Positions 16,076-24,337 of a stretch of DNA of 35,395 nucleotides are shown piece after piece (position 1 is the first letter of the stretch; every line of letters starts with the position of its first letter). The DNA comes from Chloroflexi bacterium OHK40 (GTDB lineage: Bacteria > Chloroflexota > Chloroflexia > Chloroflexales > Chloroflexaceae), in the NCBI GenBank assembly GCA_004367505.1, contig SFCB01000196.1:1-35395 (forward strand), written 5' to 3'. A program made the translations under genes and the position numbers. Under the pieces are notes generated by a model. That model saw nothing but the letters and a program-made list of their open reading frames with translations, was not told the origin of the DNA and searched no databases.

Positions 16076-16849
16076 GTGGACGAGCTGTTCTCCAGCGCAC
16101 TGAACCAGTCGGTCCAGCGGGCTGTCTCCCTCCTCAAGGCCTTCGATACCGATGCGAGCGAGTTGGGTGTGAGCGAGCTCGCCCGAACCGTTGGCCTTCC
16201 CAAGAGCACTGTCGCGCGGCTCCTGGCGACCCTTGAACACGAGGGCCTGGTTGAGCGCGTGCCCCACGCCGATAAGTACCGCCTCGGTTTTCTGCTCGTG
16301 CGCCTGGCCGGGCGGGTGAGCCACTTCGGTGATGTGCGGGCGGTGGCGCGCCCGGTGCTGGCGCGCCTGAGTGAGCAGTCCCAGGAATCGGTGCACCTCG
16401 GCGTGCTGGATGGCGCCGAGGTGGTGAATGTGGACCAGATCGCCGGCCCGCACCTCATCCGCGAGACGAACTGGCTCGGCCGCCGTACTCCGCTCCATTG
16501 TGCCGCGAATGGCAAGGCGATCCTGGCGTTTCAGCCCGAGGCTGTGATCGCGCGGGTGCTGGCCGCGCCGCTGGCCCGGGTGACGCCCCTGACAATGACC
16601 GACCCGCGCCTGGTGCGCGGTGAGCTCGCCGAGGTCCGTGAGCGTGGCTACGCCTGGACCCTCGGTGAGGTTGAAGAGGGCCTTAACGGTGTGGCTGCGG
16701 CGATCCGCAACGGCGCCGGTGAGGTCTTTGCAGCTGTGAGTGTCTCGGGCCCGGCCTACCGCGTGCCTCCGGCCCGTATCCCCAGTCTCGGTGAGCTGGT
16801 GGTTGCCGCCGCCGCTGAGATCTCTCGCCGCCTTGGTTCACGCGTATAG
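16076..16849 (+). CDS. IclR family transcriptional regulator
   Basis: A 257-residue IclR-type regulator. The N-terminal winged helix-turn-helix spans about residues 8-70: SVQRAVSLLKAFD, then LGVSELARTVGLPKSTVARLL as the recognition helix, then a wing EHEGLVERV. The C-terminal ~180 residues form the GAF-like effector domain, with SQESVHLGVLDG, LHCAANGKAILAF and RGYAWTLGEVEEGLNGVAAAI. The start is GTG at 16076 with only a weak ribosome site. It is the first gene after a consensus promoter overlapped by two palindromes, so it probably represses itself and the methyltransferase genes 77 bp downstream until an inducer is bound. The inducer is inferred to be a methylated amine or its product. Confidence 0.9.
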   Translation: MDELFSSALNQSVQRAVSLLKAFDTDASELGVSELARTVGLPKSTVARLLATLEHEGLVERVPHADKYRLGFLLVRLAGRVSHFGDVRAVARPVLARLSEQSQESVHLGVLDGAEVVNVDQIAGPHLIRETNWLGRRTPLHCAANGKAILAFQPEAVIARVLAAPLARVTPLTMTDPRLVRGELAEVRERGYAWTLGEVEEGLNGVAAAIRNGAGEVFAAVSVSGPAYRVPPARIPSLGELVVAAAAEISRRLGSRV

Positions 16850-16926
16850 GGCTCACGCCCCCACGCGTGGCGGAGTGTCGCTCATCGCTTCATCTGCGCC
16901 GGGCCTTTGAGAATAGGAGTCCCCCC

Positions 16927-18450
16927 ATGACCGAACTCAGCGAGCGCCGGCGTGAGCGGCGTGCCAGGCAGGTGGCCCCTCGGCAGCTGGCCGCCCAGAT
17001 CAGCTACACCCAGCCCAGGCACGAACTGCTCGACACCAATGGCATCCGGCGCCTCCACGACGCCGCGATGCGGGTGCTCCGCGAGTTTGGGGTCGATTTC
17101 TACGATGAGGAGTGCCGGGCGATCTTCGCCGACCACGGCGCTCTAGTGAAGGGTGAGACGGTCTTCCTCGATGAGGAACTGGTGATGCGCGCGGTGGCGC
17201 GCGCGCCACGGCAGTTTACCCAGCTCGCCCGCAACCCCGCCCATCACGTCGTTATCGGCGCCGACAAGGTGACCTTTGCGCCCGTCTATGGGCCGCCATT
17301 TGTGCAGGATCTGGACGGGGTCCGCCGCGATGCCACGCTGGCCGACTTTCAGAACTTCGTTAAGCTGGCCTACCTGAGCCCCTGGATGCATCACTCGGGC
17401 GGCACGGTGGTGGAGCCGATGGACGAGCCGGTGGCTACGCGCCACCTCGATATGGTCCTCAGCCATATTCTCTACAGCGACAAGGCCTTTATGGGCTCGG
17501 TGACGTCGGGCCCCAACGCTGCCGATAGCGTGACAATGGCCGAGATCGTCTTTGGCGCGGCGGCCATCCGTGAGCACCCGGCCCTGATCTCGCTGATCAA
17601 TGTCTCGAGCCCGCGCCGCTACGACGACCGCATGCTCGCGGCCCTCAAGGTCTATGCCCGCGCCCGCCAGGGGCTGCTGATCACCCCCTTCATCCTCACC
17701 GGCGCCATGGGTCCGGCCTCGATCGCGGGTTCGCTGGCCCAGCTGATCGCTGAGGCGCTGGCCGGGATCGCCCTGGTGCAGCTGATCGAGCCGGGCTGCC
17801 CGGTGATCTTCGGCTCGTTCCTCTCGACGATGGATCTGCAGAGTGGCGCGCTGACGATGGGCACGCCCGAGGCTCAGCTTGGCCTCTACTGCGCAGCCCA
17901 GATGGCCCGCCATTACGGCCTGCCCTTCCGCAGCGGCGGGGCGTTCTCCTCGGCCAAGCTGCCCGATGCCCAGGCTGGCTATGAGAGCGCGCTCTCGATG
18001 CTGCCCACGCTCCAGGCCGGTACGCACTTTGTGCTCCACGCCGCCGGCTGGCTCGACAACGGTCTGGCCGCTGGCTATGCCAAGTTCATGCTCGACTGCG
18101 AGCTGCTCGGGATGCTCCACACCTGGGTGAAGGGCGTGGACCTCTCCGATGAGGCCCTGGCCTTCGACGCCATGGCGGAGGTGCCGCCTGGCGGGCACTA
18201 CCTCGGCACTGGCCACACGATGCGCCATTTCCGCGATGCCTTCTACCGCGCCGAGCTCTTTGACTACACGTCATCCGAGCAGTGGGAGCTTAACGGCGCG
18301 CAGGATAGTTACGCCCGCGCGTCGGCGAAGGCCCGCCAGCTCCTCGCGAGCTACGAGCCCCCGCCGCTCGACCCGGCCATCGCCGCGAATCTGCACGCAT
18401 TTGTGGCCGAGCGCAAGGCCGCGATCGCCCGCGAGCCACGGGATTTCTGA
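16927..18450 (+). CDS. MttB-family (non-pyrrolysine) corrinoid methyltransferase
   Basis: A 507-residue member of the trimethylamine methyltransferase (MttB) superfamily, which moves a methyl group from a methylated amine to the Co(I) of a partner corrinoid protein. ATG at 16927 follows AGGAG (16915-16919) by 7 nt; an upstream in-frame GTG lacks such a site. True trimethylamine enzymes read an internal amber codon as pyrrolysine. Here the homologous region near residues 335-350 (SGGAFSSAKLPDAQAG) uses sense codons only. That places it with the MtgB-like branch, whose characterised members act on glycine betaine, proline betaine, carnitine or related quaternary amines. The next genes encode the corrinoid protein and its reactivase. 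With a ProVWX transporter nearby, a betaine is the likely substrate; exact specificity is open. Confidence 0.88.
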   Translation: MTELSERRRERRARQVAPRQLAAQISYTQPRHELLDTNGIRRLHDAAMRVLREFGVDFYDEECRAIFADHGALVKGETVFLDEELVMRAVARAPRQFTQLARNPAHHVVIGADKVTFAPVYGPPFVQDLDGVRRDATLADFQNFVKLAYLSPWMHHSGGTVVEPMDEPVATRHLDMVLSHILYSDKAFMGSVTSGPNAADSVTMAEIVFGAAAIREHPALISLINVSSPRRYDDRMLAALKVYARARQGLLITPFILTGAMGPASIAGSLAQLIAEALAGIALVQLIEPGCPVIFGSFLSTMDLQSGALTMGTPEAQLGLYCAAQMARHYGLPFRSGGAFSSAKLPDAQAGYESALSMLPTLQAGTHFVLHAAGWLDNGLAAGYAKFMLDCELLGMLHTWVKGVDLSDEALAFDAMAEVPPGGHYLGTGHTMRHFRDAFYRAELFDYTSSEQWELNGAQDSYARASAKARQLLASYEPPPLDPAIAANLHAFVAERKAAIAREPRDF

Positions 18451-18655
18451 CCGCAGCGCGAGCGTCGTCTGGCGCCGCCGATGCTCACTGGGATCGTGCG
18501 TGTATCCCCGATCGATGTGGCCGTTCCAGCGCGCGCCCGTCGCTCCACACCCCCCTGGCGCTACACCGGGCTCGCGAGCCGTCAGGTAGTAGAAGTGGTT
18601 GAGTCCGAACGCATTGCGGAACCATCAAGGAGATCTGGCATCTAAGGAGCCGCGC
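18451..18655 (+). other. 205-bp gap between the methyltransferase and corrinoid protein genes
   Basis: No gene is seen. Two ribosome-site-like motifs lie near the end: AAGGAG near 18628-18633 and AAGGAG at 18644-18649. The second is the proper site for the corrinoid protein start. No convincing promoter was found, so the genes are presumed co-transcribed. Confidence 0.5.
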
Positions 18656-19339
18656 ATGTCGCTCAAGGAGCTTTCAGACGACGACCTCTGGCTGCAAATG
18701 CAGGACGATCTCTACGACGGCCAGAAGGACGAGGTGGTGGAGGAGACGAAGGAGGCCCTGGCGCGGGGCCACACGCCGCAGCAGGTGCTCAGTGAGGGCC
18801 TGGTGGCGGGTATGGATATCGTCGGCGCTGATTTCCGCGACGGGATCCTCTTCGTGCCCGAGGTGCTCATGTCGGCCAACGCGATGAAGGCTGGCATGGA
18901 GATCCTGCGCCCGCTCCTCGTGGAGACCGGTGCGCCCCGCATCGGTAAGATGGTGATCGGCACTGTCAAGGGCGACATTCACGACATCGGCAAGAACCTG
19001 GTGGCGATGATGATGGAGGGCGCCGGCTTCGAGGTGATCAACCTCGGTGTCAACAACGATGCCCAGAAGTTCATCGACGCGATCCGTGAGCACCAGCCCG
19101 AGATTATCGGGATGAGCGCGCTGCTCACGACGACGATGCCCTATATGAAGGTCGTGATCCAGGCGCTGAAGGACGAGGGCCTCCGCGACGATGTCTATGT
19201 GATGGTTGGTGGCGCCCCCGTGACCGAGAGCTTCGGGCAGGCGGTGGGCGCCGACGCCTACGCCCGCGATGCCGCCGTGGCTGTCGAGATGGCCAAGGCC
19301 TATATGGCCCGCCGGCGCGGGGAGGGCGTGGCCGCCTGA
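18656..19339 (+). CDS. Corrinoid (B12-binding) methyl-carrier protein
   Basis: A 227-residue two-domain corrinoid protein of the MtbC/MttC/MtgC type, which carries the methyl group between the MttB-like enzyme and an acceptor methyltransferase. Residues 1-90 form the helical cap (B12-binding_2). The Rossmann-like B12 domain follows, with the signature GDIHDIGKN, where D107-x-H109-x-x-G112 supplies the lower axial His. Later GMSALLTTTMPYMK and VMVGGAPV match the remaining cobalamin-binding loops. ATG at 18656 follows AAGGAG (18644-18649) by 6 nt; an upstream in-frame TTG at 18599 is poorer. Length is normal for the family. One nucleotide separates its stop from the reactivase start, indicating coupled synthesis. 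Cytosolic. Confidence 0.93.
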   Translation: MSLKELSDDDLWLQMQDDLYDGQKDEVVEETKEALARGHTPQQVLSEGLVAGMDIVGADFRDGILFVPEVLMSANAMKAGMEILRPLLVETGAPRIGKMVIGTVKGDIHDIGKNLVAMMMEGAGFEVINLGVNNDAQKFIDAIREHQPEIIGMSALLTTTMPYMKVVIQALKDEGLRDDVYVMVGGAPVTESFGQAVGADAYARDAAVAVEMAKAYMARRRGEGVAA

Positions 19340-19340
19340 T

Positions 19341-21392
19341 ATGTCCAGCAACCCCGCCCATCGGGTCGTCTTTCAGCCCTCCGGCCGCCAGGGCAGCGTC
19401 GCCCCCGGCACCTCGCTCCTCGCCGCCGCCCGCCAACTCGGCGTCGATCTCGACAGTATCTGCGGCGGTCGCCAGACCTGCGGCAAGTGCAAGGTGCGCG
19501 TGGAGGCCGGTACCTTCGACAAATATGGGATCGCGTCCCACCCGGAGCACCTCACGCCCGCCGGGCCCGCCGAGCAAGCGTACGTCGCCCGCCACCGCGA
19601 TGGGTTTCCCCCGGACACTCGCCTCGGCTGCGCCGCCTGCGTGCAGGGCGATCTGCTCATCACCGTTCCACCCGAGAGCCAGGCCCACCGCCAGATCATC
19701 CGCAAATCGGCTACCGAGCGCCCCGTCGCGCTCGACCCGGCCCTGCGCCAGGTACTCGTGTCGGTTGAGCCCCACCGTCTTGGTGAGCGACTCGGCGACT
19801 GGGAACGCCTCCAGGAGGCTTTGCGCCGCGAGTGGGGCCTGGAGTTGCTGCGTATCGACCTCCCCGCCCTGCGCCAGCTCGGCCCCGCCCTCGCCCAGGG
19901 TAAGGGCCAGGTTACGGTGGTGATCTGGAGCGAGGCCGAAGTGATCGAGGTGCGCCCCGGCTTCCAGGAGGGGCTCTATGGCCTCGCCGTCGATGTCGGC
20001 TCCACCACGATCGCCGGGCACCTCTGCGACCTCGCCACCGGCGCCATTCTCGCCACCGAGGCGCTGATGAATCCCCAGGTGACCTTCGGCGAGGACCTGA
20101 TGAGCCGTGTCAGCTACGCGATGCTGCACGACGACGGGCTCACGAAGCTCCACCAGGCGATCATTGGCGCCCTGAACAAGCTCGCCGGCGCGGCCGCCCA
20201 CGCCGCTGGCCTGCGATCGCGCGACATCCACGAGCTCGTGCTGGTGGGCAATACCGTTATGCACCACATCCTGCTCGGCCTCGACCCGGCCCCCCTCGGC
20301 GCCGCGCCGTTCACCCTTGCCACCCACGCGCCGATGGACCTCAAGGCCCGCGATCTCGGCCTCAAGCTCCACCCCGGCGCCAACCTCCATTTGCTCGCCC
20401 TGGAGGCCGGGCACGTGGGCTCCGACAATGTCGGTGTGCTGATCGCCGAGGCCCCCGACCTGCAGGACGAGCTCACGCTGGTGATCGATGTGGGTACCAA
20501 CGCGGAGGTGCTGCTCGGCAACCGCGAGGGGGTGCTGAGCTGCTCCAGCCCGACCGGCCCGGCCTTCGAGGGTGCCCAGATCGCCCACGGCCAGCGTGCC
20601 GCCCCGGGGGCCATTGAGCGTGTGCGCATCGACCGGGCCAGCGGCGAGCCTCGCTTCCGCGTGATCGGTCGTGAGGGCTGGTCCGACGAGCTTGAGCCCG
20701 GCGCGATCGGCGCCACGGGTATCTGCGGCTCGGGGATCATCGAGGTGGTGGCCGAGCTCGTGCTCGCGGGCATCCTCCGCCCTGATGGGCGCTTCGACCC
20801 GGAGTGGCAGCCCCGGGACGGGGGCGAGGCCACCCACCGGGTGCGCTGGCAGGGCCCGAGGGCGGAGTACCTGCTGGCGACCGCCGAGCAGACGGCCACG
20901 GGCCGCCCGATCGTGGTGACCCAGGACGATGTGCGCAACATCCAGCTGGCCAAAGGCGCCCTCTACGCCGGTTGCAAGCTGCTGATGCGCCGCCGTGGCG
21001 TCGAGCGGGTTGACCGGATTGTGCTCGCTGGCGCCTTCGGCAGCTACATCGACCCGCTGCGGGCGATGGTGCTGGGGCTCATCCCCGACTGCGACCTGGA
21101 GAAGGTAGTGGCCGTGGGCAACGCCGCCGGTGATGGCGCCCGCATTGCGCTCCTCAGCACCGTGCGCCGCGCCGAGTCGGCCCGGGCCGCGCGCCGCGTC
21201 CAGTATGTTGAGACGGCGGTAGACCCGCACTTCCAGGAGGAGTTCGTGGGCGCGATGCACATCCCCCATATGCGCGATCCCTTCCCCCACCTTGCGGCGC
21301 TCGGCATGCTGCCCGAACCCCGCGCCGCCGCACCCCGCGAGCGCCGCCGCGAGCGCCGGGCCGCCGTTGGGCCATCCACGGACGAGAGGTGA
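19341..21392 (+). CDS. RACo/RamA-like corrinoid reactivation protein (2Fe-2S ferredoxin + ASKHA domains)
   Basis: A 683-residue ATP-dependent activator that reduces accidentally oxidised Co(II) corrinoid back to Co(I). The N-terminal plant-type ferredoxin domain has C41-x5-C47-x2-C50 and C97 (RLGC) as 2Fe-2S ligands. A linker domain follows. From about residue 210 the ASKHA-type activator domain (DUF4445) begins, with YGLAVDVGSTTIAGHL, VGNTVMHH, VIDVGTNAEVLLG, ATGICGSGIIE and VLAGAFGSYID. The 2Fe-2S cluster makes it RACo-like, rather than the 4Fe-4S RamA of methanogens. ATG at 19341 lies 1 nt after the corrinoid protein's stop. Its presence supports the view that the neighbouring MttB homologue and corrinoid protein form a working methyl-transfer system. 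Confidence 0.92.
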   Translation: MSSNPAHRVVFQPSGRQGSVAPGTSLLAAARQLGVDLDSICGGRQTCGKCKVRVEAGTFDKYGIASHPEHLTPAGPAEQAYVARHRDGFPPDTRLGCAACVQGDLLITVPPESQAHRQIIRKSATERPVALDPALRQVLVSVEPHRLGERLGDWERLQEALRREWGLELLRIDLPALRQLGPALAQGKGQVTVVIWSEAEVIEVRPGFQEGLYGLAVDVGSTTIAGHLCDLATGAILATEALMNPQVTFGEDLMSRVSYAMLHDDGLTKLHQAIIGALNKLAGAAAHAAGLRSRDIHELVLVGNTVMHHILLGLDPAPLGAAPFTLATHAPMDLKARDLGLKLHPGANLHLLALEAGHVGSDNVGVLIAEAPDLQDELTLVIDVGTNAEVLLGNREGVLSCSSPTGPAFEGAQIAHGQRAAPGAIERVRIDRASGEPRFRVIGREGWSDELEPGAIGATGICGSGIIEVVAELVLAGILRPDGRFDPEWQPRDGGEATHRVRWQGPRAEYLLATAEQTATGRPIVVTQDDVRNIQLAKGALYAGCKLLMRRRGVERVDRIVLAGAFGSYIDPLRAMVLGLIPDCDLEKVVAVGNAAGDGARIALLSTVRRAESARAARRVQYVETAVDPHFQEEFVGAMHIPHMRDPFPHLAALGMLPEPRAAAPRERRRERRAAVGPSTDER

Positions 21393-21397
21393 CCGCC

Positions 21398-22132
21398 GTG
21401 AGCGTGGCCTTCGTGCTCTGCGGTGCCCTGGCCCGCGAGGTGATCGCTATCACCCGCCGCCACGGCTGGGTGGTGGACCTCTACGGCGTGGCCGCGAAGG
21501 AACACCTGCGCCCCCAGCGCATCGCGCCCGCCGTCGAGGCCCGCCTGCAAGAGCTCATCCCCCGCTACGAGCGGGTGGTGGTCATCTATGGCGACTGCGG
21601 GACCAGTGGCCAGCTCGACGCCGTGCTGGAGCGCTACAATGTCCCCCGCATCGCCGGGCCCCACTGCTACGAGATGTACGCCGGGCCCCGGTTCGATGCG
21701 CTCATGGAGGAGCAGCCCGGCAGTTTCTTCCTCACCGACTTCCTGGTGCGCTGCTTTGAGGGCACGATCGTCAAAGGCCTGGGGCTCGACCGCTTCCCCG
21801 AGCTGCGCCCGCTCTACTTCGCCAACTACACGCGGGTGGTCTACCTCGTTCAGGAGGAGCAGCCCGAGCTGCTGGCCAGGGCCGAGCAGATCGCCGCCAG
21901 CCTCGGCCTGCCGCTGGAGCTGCACACGAGCGGCTACGGGCTGCTGGAGGTGCGCCTGCTCAACCTGATGGCGAGCCTCCACGAGGAGCGCTACGCGCCA
22001 AGAGCGAGCACGGAAAACCAGGAGGAGCATCGCCAGGAGACGGCCGTTCTGACGCACGCAGGCCCGTTGCAGGCGGCTCAGATCAAGCCCGGTTTGAAGC
22101 GGGTGCAGGCTGGTGTGGGCGAAGGGGCGTGA
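21398..22132 (+). CDS. DUF1638 family protein
   Basis: A 244-residue protein of the DUF1638 family, of unknown function but recurrent beside corrinoid methyltransferase genes in methanogens and anaerobic bacteria. GTG at 21398 is preferred because GAGAGG (21384-21389) is 8 nt upstream. An alternative GTG at 21389 overlaps the previous stop. Conserved-looking Cys/His positions are C8 (LCGAL), C67 (YGDCG) and H89/C90 (PHCYEMYAG), which suggest a metal or cofactor site. The last ~25 residues are low-complexity and probably disordered. It ends the corrinoid module. A role in corrinoid or methyl-group handling is inferred from neighbourhood only. Confidence 0.85.
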   Translation: MSVAFVLCGALAREVIAITRRHGWVVDLYGVAAKEHLRPQRIAPAVEARLQELIPRYERVVVIYGDCGTSGQLDAVLERYNVPRIAGPHCYEMYAGPRFDALMEEQPGSFFLTDFLVRCFEGTIVKGLGLDRFPELRPLYFANYTRVVYLVQEEQPELLARAEQIAASLGLPLELHTSGYGLLEVRLLNLMASLHEERYAPRASTENQEEHRQETAVLTHAGPLQAAQIKPGLKRVQAGVGEGA

Positions 22133-22200
22133 CCTCTCCGCGTCGCCCGCCGATGCGTAGCATCAAGCCGGATGGGAGCGCAATCCTTCCGGGGAAGGTA
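22133..22200. terminator. Convergent intergenic region with two small hairpins
   Basis: This 68-bp gap separates the converging DUF1638 and ABC ATPase genes. It contains GATGC-GTA-GCATC (22152-22164) and CCTTC-CGGG-GAAGG (22185-22198), both perfect 5-bp stems. Neither has a clear T-tract, so they are only candidate bidirectional transcription-end structures. Confidence 0.35.
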
Positions 22201-24315
22201 TCAGGGTGCGCTGATCGCCACCACCGGCTCCAGGGCGCGCAGCCGCTCCAGCGGGATGTGGCAGTGGATGGTGTGGCCCGGACCAACCACCCTGGCCGGG
22301 GGCGCCTCGCGCTCACAAATGGCGCCACCGTCAGAGAGCAGCGCGCGGCGCGGGCAGCGGGTGTGGAAGCGGCAGCCAGGCGGCGGGTTCGCCGGGCTGG
22401 GGATCGTCCCGCCGAGCCGGATGGGCTGCTGCGTTGCCGCCGGTTCGGGGATGGGCACCGCCGCCAGCAGCGCCTCGGTATAGGGGTGGTAGGGCGGCGC
22501 GTAGATCGCCTCGGCTGGACCCACCTCCACGATCTTGCCCAGGTACATCACCGCCACGTAGTCGGAGAGGTAGCGCACCACGCTCAGGTCGTGGGCGATA
22601 AATACCATCGTTGTGCCGTGCTCGCGCTGGATCTCCAGCAGCAGGTTGAGCACCGCCGCCTGCACGCTTACGTCAAGCGCGCTCACCGGCTCATCGCAGA
22701 GCACCAGGTCGGGCCGCCCCGCGAAGGCCCGTGCGATGCCGACGCGCTGCTTTTCGCCGCCGGAGAGCTGGCGGGGGTAACGATCGTAATAGTGCGCGTC
22801 GAGCTTGACGGCCCGCAACAGTCGGATCACCTCTTCGCGTACGCGGGCAGGCGGCACCACCTTGAAGCGTCGCAGCGGCCGCGAGATCTGCTGCCCGACA
22901 GTGTAGCTCGGGTTCATCGTCGAGTCGGGGTTCTGGAAGACCATCTGCAACTCGCGGATGAGAGCCGCGTCGCGCCGGCTTGTCTGCCGCGCCAGATCGA
23001 AGCCGAGGAACTGGGCCTCGCCGCCGCTCAGCGGCTCCAGGCCGATCAGGGTCTTGATCAGGCTCGATTTGCCGCAGCCCGACTCGCCCACGATCCCGAG
23101 CGTCTTGCCCTGGGGCACACTAAAGCTCACCCCGTCCACCGCCTTGACCGTCGGGCGTGGCTGGCCACGCAGCGCGGCGAGGAGTGTTCCGTCCCGCTGG
23201 GGGTAGTGCGTCTTCAGGTCGGCCACGCTGAGGATGGCGGCGGGCGCCTCGGCCCCGCTGGCCGCCGGGGCGAGCGGGATGGCCGGGCCATCGGCAGGGC
23301 GCCACTGGCGCGGGTCGATCTCCTCGGCCCGCAGGCAGCGGGTGCGATGATCCTGGCCGATCGCCCGCAGGCCGGGGCGCTCCTGCCGACATGCGTCGGT
23401 CGCGTAGTCGCAGCGCGGCTCGAAGACACAACCAGGCGGAAGCCGGGCGGGCGCCGGCACCCGCCCCGGAATGGGGATGAGCGCGCTCGAGGCCTTGTCG
23501 GAGCCGAGGCGGGGCACACAGCGCATCAGGCCCTGGGTGTAGGGGTGGCGCGGGTTGGCGAACAGTTCGCCCACCGGGGCGAGCTCGACCACCTCGCCGG
23601 CGTACATCACGGCCACCCGGTCGCAGACGCGAGCGATCACCCCGAGGTTGTGCGAGATGATCAGGATGGCGGTGTCGAAGTCGCGGCGCAGGTCGGCGAT
23701 CAGGTCGAGCACGGCGGCCTCGACCGTCACATCGAGCGCGGTCGTCGGCTCGTCCATGATCAGCAGGGCCGGGTTGGTGAGCAGGGCCATGGCGATCACC
23801 ACGCGCTGCTGCTGGCCGCCGGAGATCTGGTGCGGGTAGCGCTCGAGCATGCGCTCCGGGTCGGGCATGTGCACGCGACGCAGCATCTCTGCCGCGCGGG
23901 CCAGGGCCTCGGCCTTTGGCATCCCCCGGTGGACGGTGAGCACCTCGGCGAGCTGGTCACCGATGCGCATGGCGGGGTTGAGCGAGGTCATCGGGTCCTG
24001 GTAGACCATGGCGATCTGGTCGCCGCGCAGGCGCCGGAGCTCCTCGCGGGAGCGGCCAACGAGCGACTGGCCCTGGAAGATGATCTCGCCTCTGGCGATG
24101 CTGCCGTTGCGGCCGAGGTAGTTGACGAGGCCGTAGGCTACGGTGGACTTGCCACAGCCCGATTCGCCGACGATGCCGAGCGTCTCGCCCCGATAGATCT
24201 CGAAGGAGACGTCGCGCACCGCCATGACGGCGCCCTCGCGGGTGGCATAGGCGATCGCCAGATTGCGCACCTGCACCACGGGCTGGTTCAGCTCATCAGA
24301 CGGAAGCCGGGTCAT
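22201..24315 (-). CDS. Fused DppD-DppF-type ABC transporter ATPase
   Basis: A 704-residue protein carrying two complete oligopeptide-type ABC ATPases in one chain, powering a Dpp/Opp permease pair. Domain 1 (about 10-330) has Walker A GESGCGKST (50-58), signature SGGQQQR, Walker B LLIMDEPTTALD and a C-terminal oligopeptide extension with CVFEPRCDYA. Domain 2 (about 385-700) repeats this with GESGCGKSS, LSGGEKQR, LVLCDEPVSALD and CRFHTRCP. The ATG at 24315 (MTRLPSDEL) is a better start than the GTG at 24381, which would overlap the previous gene. It begins 22 nt after the GMC oxidoreductase stop, so it is the last gene of the minus-strand operon. Its permeases are probably the DppC- and DppB-like genes at 30,107-32,394, separated by the glycine-betaine transporter genes. 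Confidence 0.92.
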   Translation of the reverse strand: MTRLPSDELNQPVVQVRNLAIAYATREGAVMAVRDVSFEIYRGETLGIVGESGCGKSTVAYGLVNYLGRNGSIARGEIIFQGQSLVGRSREELRRLRGDQIAMVYQDPMTSLNPAMRIGDQLAEVLTVHRGMPKAEALARAAEMLRRVHMPDPERMLERYPHQISGGQQQRVVIAMALLTNPALLIMDEPTTALDVTVEAAVLDLIADLRRDFDTAILIISHNLGVIARVCDRVAVMYAGEVVELAPVGELFANPRHPYTQGLMRCVPRLGSDKASSALIPIPGRVPAPARLPPGCVFEPRCDYATDACRQERPGLRAIGQDHRTRCLRAEEIDPRQWRPADGPAIPLAPAASGAEAPAAILSVADLKTHYPQRDGTLLAALRGQPRPTVKAVDGVSFSVPQGKTLGIVGESGCGKSSLIKTLIGLEPLSGGEAQFLGFDLARQTSRRDAALIRELQMVFQNPDSTMNPSYTVGQQISRPLRRFKVVPPARVREEVIRLLRAVKLDAHYYDRYPRQLSGGEKQRVGIARAFAGRPDLVLCDEPVSALDVSVQAAVLNLLLEIQREHGTTMVFIAHDLSVVRYLSDYVAVMYLGKIVEVGPAEAIYAPPYHPYTEALLAAVPIPEPAATQQPIRLGGTIPSPANPPPGCRFHTRCPRRALLSDGGAICEREAPPARVVGPGHTIHCHIPLERLRALEPVVAISAP

Positions 24316-24337
24316 CGCGGTCGCTTTCTCGCTGGAG

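Noticed and set aside
16867-16926. Upstream extension of the MttB-like gene to a GTG at 16867
   Set aside because: The extra 20 residues do not match the family and lack a ribosome site, whereas ATG 16927 has AGGAG with a 7-nt spacer.
19125-21290. A 721-codon open frame on the - strand opposite the corrinoid reactivase
   Set aside because: The + strand encodes an intact RACo-like protein with iron-sulfur and ASKHA motifs; the antisense frame has no recognisable domain or ribosome site.
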